A stretch of DNA of 41,942 bases. It comes from Streptomyces sulfonofaciens (lineage in GTDB: Bacteria; Actinomycetota; Actinomycetes; Streptomycetales; Streptomycetaceae). Where the stretch lies: contig NZ_BNCD01000036.1 in NCBI RefSeq assembly GCF_014656295.1, forward strand, positions 1-41,942, in the 5' to 3' direction. The translations under genes and the position numbers were made by a program. The notes below the pieces were generated by a model that was given only the letters and a program-made list of their open reading frames with translations, was not told the origin of the DNA and did not search any database. Of this stretch, positions 18,401-24,019 are shown in pieces. Positions within the stretch are counted from its first letter, which is position 1. Every line of letters starts with the position of its first letter.

Positions 18401-20460
18401 TGGAGGGCCTCGCCGCCGCTCTGGAGGTCGGCGGCGAGGGCCGCGCGGCACTGAAGACGCTCCTCCCGGCCCTCGCCGCCCACCGGCGCAGTGGCCGGCG
18501 GCACTACCGCACCGTCTGGGAGCCGCTGGCCGCCCCGACCGGACGCCCCGAGGGCACCTGGCTGGTACCGGTCCCGGCGCCGGAGGCCGGACCGGGCGAC
18601 GACACGACCGGCGACACGACCGGCGGACCGACCGGGCGAACGGCCGATGACGCGGCCGGGGCACCGACCGGCGGACAGGTCGGCGAACTGCTGGGCGCGC
18701 TGGCCGCCCAGGGCCTGCGCATCGTGCCGTTCGAGGTACCGGTGGCGGGCCGGGACGGTGCGGGTGCCGGTGCGGACGGCGGTGCGGGTGCCGGTGCGGA
18801 CGGCGGTACCGAGTTGGGGCGGCGGCTGCGGGAGCGGCTCGCCGCGGAGCCGCCCGTCGACGGCGTGCTGTCCCTGCTGGCCCTGTCCGGCGCTCGCCCG
18901 GCCGCCGGTCACGGCACCGCCGCGGCAGCGCCCGAGGGCACCGGCGGCATTCGCCAGGATCCCGCTCCCCGTCTCACCGCCACCCTCGCCCTCGTCAAGG
19001 CCCTGGGCGAGGCGGGTGTGACGGCGCCGCTGTGGATCGCCACCAGCGGCGCCCGCGCGGTCCTGCCCCAGGACGCTCCCGACGACATCCCCCAGGCGGC
19101 CCTGTGGGGCCTGGGCCAGGCGCTCGCCGCCGACCTCCCGGGGCTCCGCCTCGGCCTGCTCGACCTTCCGCACCGGCCCGCGGACGGCACCGCGCGGTGG
19201 CTGGCCGCCCTGCTGGCGGCGGACGGCACGGAGCGCCAGGTCGCCCTGCGCCCCGCCGGCCTCTTCGCGCGCCGCCTGGTGCCCGCCGCGCTGCCGCGGG
19301 ACCCCGGCGCGGCCGACGACTGGCGGCCGCACGGCACGGTGCTGGTCACCGGTGCGGCCACCGAACTGGGCGCCGGCACCGCGCGCTGGGTCGCCGGACA
19401 CGACGGGGCGCACGTCCTGCTGCCCCTAGCCGCCGAGGACGCCGGGCACCCGGAGGTCGCCCGGCTCCGCACGGACCTCGGCGACCGGGTGCGCGCCGTC
19501 ACCTGCGACCTGACAGACCGCCGCGCGGTGGCGGACCTGCTGGCCGTGGTGCCCGCCGACCGGCCGCTGACCGCGGTCCTCCACGTCACCGCGGACGCCG
19601 GCCCCGCACGTCCCGTGACCGCCGGCGGGATCGGGCGGGGCCTGACCGAACAGGCCGCGGGCGCCCATCTGGACGCCCTGACCCGTGCACCGTCCGGCGC
19701 CGGCGGCGTGCCGCTGTTCGTCACCGTCTCCCTGCTGTCCGGTGCCCTCGGGCTCCCCGGTCTCGGCAACCCGGCACCCGGGCACGCGGCGCTCGACGCC
19801 GTCATGGCGCACCGGGCCGCCGCCGGGGCACCGGCGCTGTCACTGCGGGTGGCACCTTTCACCGAGCGGCACACCGCGACCCCGTTCCCGTCCGCGGTCC
19901 GCCCGGCACCGGCGGCTGCCGTGACCGCGCTCATCGGGCGGGCGCCCGCGCTGGCCGGCCGGTCGCTGGTCGTCGCCGACATCGACTGGGAGCGCCTGGT
20001 GCCGCAGCTCGGCACCGACCCGGCACCGGCACTGCTGCGCGGCGTCCCGGCGGCCCGCCGGGTGCTGGACGCCGTCGAAGCCGCCCCCGCGCCGACCGCG
20101 CCGCGGCTTCTCGAACTGCCGCCCGGCGAACTCCTCCAGGCGCTGCTCGACCTGATCAGGGCGCAGGCCGCGGCCGTGCTCGGCCGTCCGGGCCCCGAGT
20201 CCATCGGCCCCGACGACGACTTCCTGGGCATGGGGTTCTCCTCGTTCACCGCGCTGGAGCTGACCACCCGGATGCGCACCGCCGGGGTGGACGTCAAACC
20301 CACCGCGCCCTTCGACCACCCGACCCCCGCCGCGCTCGCGCGCCTGCTGCACGCCGAGCTGGCCGGCGCCGACGGTGCCACCGGCGGCGCGGCCCGCGAC
20401 GCCGCGACCTCCGACACCGCGGCCTCCGACACCCCGTACCGACAAGGAGTCTCCTCATGA
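15448..20460 (+). CDS. Terminal-module type I PKS: KS-AT(mal)-degenerate KR-ACP, no TE
   Basis: 1670 residues with an N-terminal docking helix (1-36). KS (Cys209) is intact. The AT carries Ser674 and HAFH at 780-783, so malonyl-CoA is predicted. No DH is present. The KR region (structural half from about 970, nucleotide fold from about 1298) is degenerate: the glycine loop reads TGAATELGAG, the LDD region and the lysine motif are gone, and the segment that should hold the catalytic Tyr reads NPAPGHAALDA. The ACP near 1560-1630 has GFSSF instead of GFDSL; Ser1599 remains for the phosphopantetheine arm. There is no thioesterase. This suits a last module that must deliver an unreduced beta-ketoacyl-ACP for tetronate ring formation. 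The start follows AGGGACTGAGAG. The stop overlaps the FAD gene start (ATGA). Confidence 0.95.
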   Translation: MTDQTNEKKLVDYLKRVTAELHETRQRLAQAEAVRREPIAIVGMACRYPGGVRDPEDLWRLVSEGTDAVSAFPGDRGWDPGLHHPDPEHPGTSYAREGGFLYDAADFDAEFFGISPREAMAMDPQQRLLLEVAWEALERAGIDAHALRGTPTGVFAGVMYGDYGARLMGSGGGAYEGLLGNGSAGSIASGRVSYALGLEGPAVTVDTACSSSLVALHLACQALRAGECDTALAGGVTVMATPTLFVEFSRQRGMAPDGRCKSFSADADGAGWSEGVGLVALERLADARRHGHRVLALVTGSAVNQDGASNGLTAPNGPSQQRLIHQALRAARLSPADVDVVEAHGTGTSLGDPIEAQALLAVYGRNRPADRPLRLGSIKSNIGHTQAAAGVAGVIKMVQAMRHGVLPRTLHAERPSPHVDWSTGAVSLLTEEAPWPAADRPRRAAVSSFGISGTNAHLILEAAPEAAAAAPAATGSAAGAEYAAGAAQGADVPAPWVVSAASAGALRAQAERLRAFVVDRPELSADDIGRSLATTRAALTHRAVVIAGHRDEFLQRLGFLAGDQPAGNVVRGTASAGRLAFLFSGQGSQHHGMGQGLYAAFPAFARALDEVCALLDPHLERPLKAVMWPTRGTRDAALLDETAYTQAALFAVEVALFRLFEHYGLTPDYVMGHSIGELAAAHAAGVLTLADACTLVAARGRLMQRLPEGGAMVSVQAPEADVRAALDACGKEGAAAPGMAVAAVNGPASTVVSGDEDAVLALAAAFAQRGCKTRRLRVSHAFHSPRMAPMLAEFAAVAESLVHHPPRIPVVSNLTGRVATAEEIGDPGYWVAHARDAVRFADGVAALRAEGVATCLELGPDAVLTPMAAACLTAGPDGGSNTDANADADADTAAVPVPALRARRPETQTFLGALAHAHTRGRPVDWAAFFAERGARTVELPTYAFRHRRYWIDAPPAGTAAAGARADGARADGAEFWSAVEQEDLEGLAAALEVGGEGRAALKTLLPALAAHRRSGRRHYRTVWEPLAAPTGRPEGTWLVPVPAPEAGPGDDTTGDTTGGPTGRTADDAAGAPTGGQVGELLGALAAQGLRIVPFEVPVAGRDGAGAGADGGAGAGADGGTELGRRLRERLAAEPPVDGVLSLLALSGARPAAGHGTAAAAPEGTGGIRQDPAPRLTATLALVKALGEAGVTAPLWIATSGARAVLPQDAPDDIPQAALWGLGQALAADLPGLRLGLLDLPHRPADGTARWLAALLAADGTERQVALRPAGLFARRLVPAALPRDPGAADDWRPHGTVLVTGAATELGAGTARWVAGHDGAHVLLPLAAEDAGHPEVARLRTDLGDRVRAVTCDLTDRRAVADLLAVVPADRPLTAVLHVTADAGPARPVTAGGIGRGLTEQAAGAHLDALTRAPSGAGGVPLFVTVSLLSGALGLPGLGNPAPGHAALDAVMAHRAAAGAPALSLRVAPFTERHTATPFPSAVRPAPAAAVTALIGRAPALAGRSLVVADIDWERLVPQLGTDPAPALLRGVPAARRVLDAVEAAPAPTAPRLLELPPGELLQALLDLIRAQAAAVLGRPGPESIGPDDDFLGMGFSSFTALELTTRMRTAGVDVKPTAPFDHPTPAALARLLHAELAGADGATGGAARDAATSDTAASDTPYRQGVSS
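18757..18804 (+). repeat. Perfect 24-bp tandem duplication in the degenerate KR region
   Basis: The unit ggtgcgggtgccggtgcggacggc occurs twice head to tail, in frame, in the structural half of the inactive KR. It lies beside a Thr/Gly/Asp-rich segment (about 18590-18680). Both indicate relaxed constraint on this domain. Confidence 0.9.
20444..20449 (+). promoter_or_regulatory. Strong ribosome binding site of the FAD gene
   Basis: AAGGAG lies 7 nt before ATG at 20457, inside the last codons of the PKS. It fixes the start and makes translational coupling to the PKS likely. Confidence 0.8.
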
Positions 20461-21986
20461 CCGAACCCGTACTCATCGCCGGTGGCGGACCCGTCGGCAT
20501 GATGCTGGCCTGCGAACTGGGCCTGGCGGGCGTGCCGGTCCTCGTCCTGGAGCGGCTGGCGGCGCCGAACGAGCGGTCGCGGGGCATGGCCGTGAACTCG
20601 GCGGTGGTGGAACTCCTCGCCCAGCGCGGTCTGATGGAGTCGCTCGCGGGCGACGGCTTCGAGTTCCCGCGGGCGCACTTCGCCCACATCTTCCTGGACC
20701 CGGAGCGCCTCGGCACCCGCCACCCGTACACCTTCGCCGTGCCGCACTCCAAGGTCGAGCTGCGCCTGGCGCAGCGGGCCGAGGCGCTGGGCGTGACGAT
20801 CCGGCGGGACGCCGAACTCGTCAGCCTCGACCAGGACGCGCGGGGCGTCACGGCCGTCGTCCGGGCGGCGGACGGCACCGAGGAGCGCGTCGGCGGGTCG
20901 TACCTGGTGGGCTGCGACGGCGGTGACAGCGCGGTGCGCCGTCTGGCGGGCATCGGCTTCCCCGGCGTCGACAGCGCCTTCCACGGGATCACCGGCGACA
21001 TCGCGGTCGAAGGCGGTGACAAGCTCTTCGAGCTGCTCGGCTTCCACCAGCACGACGCCGGCTTCTTCACCGTGGCGCCCGCGGGCCCCGACCTGCTGAG
21101 GGTGACGACCGGCGAGTTCGACCGCGAGGTCGCGCCCGACACCCCGCTCACCCGCGACGACCTCTACGCGGCGCTGGAGCGGATCACGGGCATCGGCCTG
21201 GACACCGGCACCGCGCGGTGGCTGGCGCACTGGTACGCGCCCACCCGGCAGGCCGAGCGGTACCGCGCGGGACGGGTGCTGGTGGCCGGTGACGCCGCGC
21301 ACGTGCACTTCCCGCTCGGCGGCCAGGCCCTGAGCACCGGTCTGGAGGACGCGGTGAACCTGGGCTGGAAGCTGGCCGCGGAGGTCCGGGGCCGCGCCCC
21401 GGAGGGGCTGCTCGACACCTACCACGCCGAGCGGCACCCGGTCGGCGCCCGCGCCTGCCGCACCACCCGCGCCCAGATGGCGCTGATGCACCCGATGGAC
21501 CGGGTCGGGCCGCTGCGGGACGTGTTCACCGAACTGGTGCGACTGGACGAGGTCAACGCGTACCTGGTGGAGATGGCCGGCGGCCTCGACGTCCGCTACC
21601 CGTTCGCCTGCCCCGACGGGGCCGCCGGGGCCGAGCCGCACCCGCTGCTGGGCACCCGGCTGCCCGATGCGCCGCTGGTCACCGGGGACGGGGCGACATC
21701 GGTGTACCGGCTGCTGCACAGCGGCCGCGGGGTGCTCCTCGACCTGTCCGGGGCGGGCGCTCCCCCGGCGCCCTCGGGGCCCGGCGTGCGCCGCCGGGCC
21801 GAGGCGGCGGCCGGCTGGAGCGACCGGGTGGCGGTGGCCGTCGCCGAGCCGACCGACGAGATCGGGGCGGCCGCCCTGCTGCTGCGTCCGGACGGCCGGG
21901 TGGCCTGGGCGGTGGCGGACGCGGCAGCGGACGCCTCACCGGCGACGGCCCTGCGCACCTGGTTCGGGGCGCCCACCGCCTCCTGA
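20457..21986 (+). CDS. FAD-dependent protein, PyrE3-like dialkyldecalin synthase candidate
   Basis: 509 residues with the p-hydroxybenzoate-hydroxylase type flavoprotein fold. The Rossmann loop GGGPVG is at 9-14, the central DG motif (LVGCDGGDSA) near 150-160, and the FAD ribityl motif GDAAHVHFPLGGQ near 278-290; a thioredoxin-like C-terminal part follows. Family knowledge: PyrE3 (pyrroindomycin) and its homologues in spirotetronate clusters keep this fold and bind FAD, but catalyse the intramolecular [4+2] reaction that makes the trans-decalin. Position directly after the terminal PKS module and next to a spiro-cyclase candidate favours that role over a plain hydroxylase or Baeyer-Villiger enzyme. 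Sequence alone cannot exclude true oxygenase activity. Confidence 0.82.
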   Translation: MTEPVLIAGGGPVGMMLACELGLAGVPVLVLERLAAPNERSRGMAVNSAVVELLAQRGLMESLAGDGFEFPRAHFAHIFLDPERLGTRHPYTFAVPHSKVELRLAQRAEALGVTIRRDAELVSLDQDARGVTAVVRAADGTEERVGGSYLVGCDGGDSAVRRLAGIGFPGVDSAFHGITGDIAVEGGDKLFELLGFHQHDAGFFTVAPAGPDLLRVTTGEFDREVAPDTPLTRDDLYAALERITGIGLDTGTARWLAHWYAPTRQAERYRAGRVLVAGDAAHVHFPLGGQALSTGLEDAVNLGWKLAAEVRGRAPEGLLDTYHAERHPVGARACRTTRAQMALMHPMDRVGPLRDVFTELVRLDEVNAYLVEMAGGLDVRYPFACPDGAAGAEPHPLLGTRLPDAPLVTGDGATSVYRLLHSGRGVLLDLSGAGAPPAPSGPGVRRRAEAAAGWSDRVAVAVAEPTDEIGAAALLLRPDGRVAWAVADAAADASPATALRTWFGAPTAS

Positions 21987-22006
21987 CGGCTCACCGGAAC
22001 ACCGGA

Positions 22007-22034
22007 AAGGGCCACGCGGCGCCGCGTGGCCCTT
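22007..22034 (+). terminator. Terminator after the PKS-FAD operon
   Basis: A perfect 28-bp palindrome (arms 22007-22020 and 22021-22034, aagggccacgcggc and its complement) is followed by ccgtttcgtt. It lies 21 bp after the FAD gene stop. Confidence 0.85.
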
Positions 22035-22098
22035 CCGTTTCGTTCCCGCCGCTGCGGCGGGAACCGGCCGCGACCACCCGGCGAGCCGGCGGCGGCCG

Positions 22099-22134
22099 GT
22101 ACGCGCACGGGCACCCCCGCACCCGTACGCGTAC
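22099..22134 (-). terminator. Hairpin downstream of the barrel-cyclase gene
   Basis: Arms gtacgcgcacggg (22099-22111) and cccgtacgcgtac (22122-22134) pair over 13 positions with one G-T wobble and a 10-nt loop. It lies 22 bp beyond the stop of the minus-strand gene, so termination of that gene is likely. Confidence 0.6.
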
Positions 22135-22155
22135 GTGTACCCGTGTCGCGCGCGT

Positions 22156-22743
22156 TCAGCAGACCGCGAAGGAGATGGCGTAGCTCGGCGGCTTCTGGGT
22201 CGGGTCGCCGATGGTGATGGTGGCGTATCCCGACTTGCCCTCGTAGCGCCCGCTGACGCCGGTGACCTGGAGGATCTGGGTCATGCCGCGCATCATCGCG
22301 TGCACGTCGAGCAGGCCGCTGCTCTCGTAGCTGCCGTCGGCCAGCTCGACGGTGCTCCGGTGGATCTGCCACATGTGCGGGGTCATGGAGAGCACCACCG
22401 CGCTGCTGGTGGACTTGCCGATCTCGGTGCCCCCGGCGTCGAGGATGGCGTCCTCGTAGTCGACGGTGGTGCCGAGGCCCTCCTGGCCGCCGTCGTTGAT
22501 CCGGAGCTTGAGGATCTTCTCGGTGAGGCCGTCCCGGGCGACGCACGCGGCGACCGCGTCGTCGACGGTGTCGCGGCCCGCCACGTAGCGACCGGCCCTG
22601 GTGGCCGCCGCGACCGCGAGGGCCCTGATGTCCACCGGGCCGGGATCGGGCTCCGCCTGCTGGAACGCGGCACCGGAGTTGACCGCCCGCTCGTCGATGC
22701 CCGCGGTGTTCTTGGCCTGCGCGCCGTTGTCGGCCGTCGTCAT
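22156..22743 (-). CDS. AbyU/PyrI4/VstJ-like small beta-barrel protein, candidate spirotetronate [4+2] cyclase
   Basis: 195 residues. The start at 22743 is preferred because GGAG lies 6 nt upstream; an in-frame ATG at 22803 would add 20 residues but has a poor site. After an Ala/Asp-rich N-terminal segment (about 1-60) the remainder alternates beta strands and glycines, with SMTPHMWQIHRSTV, GLLDVHAMMRGMTQIL and GRYEGKSGYATITIGDP. This is the pattern of the small eight-stranded barrel proteins of spirotetronate and spirotetramate clusters. Family knowledge: AbyU, PyrI4 and VstJ catalyse the intermolecular-like [4+2] step joining the exocyclic methylene of the tetronate (or tetramate) to the conjugated diene. 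The gene lies alone on the minus strand between the FAD protein and the tetronate cassette. Family assignment is by recognition only. Confidence 0.75.
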   Translation of the reverse strand: MTTADNGAQAKNTAGIDERAVNSGAAFQQAEPDPGPVDIRALAVAAATRAGRYVAGRDTVDDAVAACVARDGLTEKILKLRINDGGQEGLGTTVDYEDAILDAGGTEIGKSTSSAVVLSMTPHMWQIHRSTVELADGSYESSGLLDVHAMMRGMTQILQVTGVSGRYEGKSGYATITIGDPTQKPPSYAISFAVC

Positions 22744-22982
22744 TTCAGCTCCAGACGTGATCGCGGTCCCGGAATTCCCGTGTGCTGCTCCGGATTCCTG
22801 CATGCCTTGTGTTCACCGTCCACCGTGCGGCTAAAGCGCAGCTAAGCCGGGACTTCCGGCTTTCTGTTCGCAGCGGCGGAAAAGCGGTTCGGAGGGGCTG
22901 TGCGCCCGCTTTCGGACTAGAACGGCTTTAGCCGGTTGACCCAGGATGACCGGGAGTGGCCGCGAGGAAAGAAAGGCGCAGG
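22744..22982. promoter_or_regulatory. Divergent promoter region of barrel cyclase and tetronate cassette
   Basis: This 239-bp gap separates two divergent genes. It holds gctaaag (22830-22836), a 4-nt spacer and gctaagc (22841-22847), an 11-bp-period heptamer direct repeat of the geometry bound by SARP activators. It also holds cggctaaagc near 22829 and its reverse complement gctttagccg near 22925. A TTGACC hexamer is at 22935-22940. No convincing -10 box is visible. Confidence 0.45.
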
Positions 22983-24014
22983 ATGCACTCTCCCGACATC
23001 CATGTCCGCTCGGTCGGGACCGCCCTGCCGGGCCCCGCCGTCGACAACGCCGCACTCGCCAGGCGGTTCCGCATGCCCAGCGCCTGGGAGCAGTGGATCG
23101 ACGCCTTCGTGGGCACCCGCAGGCGGCACTTCGCGATCGATCTGGACACCGGCGAGATCCGGCACACCCCGGCCGACCTCGGCGAGCAGGCCGGCCGCCG
23201 CGCCCTTGAGGCCGCCGGGATCGGCCCTGGTGACGTGGACCTCATGGTGATGGGCACCTCCTCTCCCGAGATGCTGATGCCCGCGACCGTGAACGTGATC
23301 GCCGACCGGCTCGGCATCGACGGCATCCCGGCCTACCAGTTGCAGTCCGGCTGCACCGGCGCGTTCCAGGCCCTCGACGTCGCCCACCAGATGCTGAGCA
23401 CCGGCCGGCACCGCACCGCACTGGTGCTCGGCACCGAGTCCTGCGCCAAGCACTTCGACGTCACCGCCGACGTCGCCGCCCTGCCGCCCGCCGAGCAGAT
23501 CAACGGTGTGCTGTTCGGGGACGGCGCGGGGGCCGCGGTGCTGAGCACGGAGCCGGGACCCGACCCGGTGGTGCTGCGGCACGTGTTCTGCACCCTCGTC
23601 GGCCTCGGCCGGCCGCCCGGGCAGATCGTCGAGTGGTTCGGCAGGGCCGACCGCCACTCGCAGCGGCCGCCGGTGGTCGAGGACTACAAGGCGATCGAGG
23701 AGTCCGTGCCGGGCCTCGCCGCCGACGTCCTCGCGGAGCTGCTCGACCACCTGGACTGGAAGGAGGACGAGATCGACTACCTGCTTCCGCCGCAGCTCTC
23801 CGGCGTGATGACCGCCAGGATCACCGCCCGCCTCGACGTCCCGAACGCGCACGAGGTCTCCTGTGTCACCGAGACCGGCAACACCGGCAACGCCCTGCCC
23901 TTCTTCCAGCTCGAACGCGCCCTGCCCCGCATGATCGCGGGTGACCGCGCGGTGGGGATCTCCGTCGAGTCGAGCAAGTGGATCAAGGCGGGCCTCGGAC
24001 TGGAGAAGGTCTGA
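22983..24014 (+). CDS. FabH-like (KAS III) condensing enzyme of tetronate formation
   Basis: 343 residues; start at 22983, with GAAAGG 6 nt upstream, rather than the GTG at 22956. Thiolase fold with nucleophile Cys124 in QSGCTGAF and Asn300 in GNTGN. The position of the usual triad His (HQAN loop) reads LLPPQLSG, so Pro270 stands where His is expected. Family knowledge: in tetronate clusters (AbyA1, RkD, ChlM type) this enzyme joins glyceryl-ACP to the beta-ketoacyl-PKS, making both the C-C and C-O bonds of the tetronate ring and releasing the chain. It is the first gene of a five-gene run; the next gene starts 5 nt after its stop. The absence of a TE in the last PKS fits this role. Confidence 0.9.
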   Translation: MHSPDIHVRSVGTALPGPAVDNAALARRFRMPSAWEQWIDAFVGTRRRHFAIDLDTGEIRHTPADLGEQAGRRALEAAGIGPGDVDLMVMGTSSPEMLMPATVNVIADRLGIDGIPAYQLQSGCTGAFQALDVAHQMLSTGRHRTALVLGTESCAKHFDVTADVAALPPAEQINGVLFGDGAGAAVLSTEPGPDPVVLRHVFCTLVGLGRPPGQIVEWFGRADRHSQRPPVVEDYKAIEESVPGLAADVLAELLDHLDWKEDEIDYLLPPQLSGVMTARITARLDVPNAHEVSCVTETGNTGNALPFFQLERALPRMIAGDRAVGISVESSKWIKAGLGLEKV

Positions 24015-24019
24015 TCGAG

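Noticed and set aside
15430..19413. Very long open frame on the minus strand opposite the terminal PKS
   Set aside because: It is a high-GC antisense shadow: the sense strand encodes clear KS and AT domains, and the antisense translation shows no known motif. The same holds for 5416-8859 and 13870-15411.
19300..20460. Integrated thioesterase at the end of the terminal PKS
   Set aside because: After the ACP only about 40 residues remain and there is no GxSxG motif. Release by the FabH-like enzyme explains this.
22744..22803. Upstream start for the barrel cyclase (20 more residues)
   Set aside because: The ribosome binding site fits the ATG at 22743 much better.
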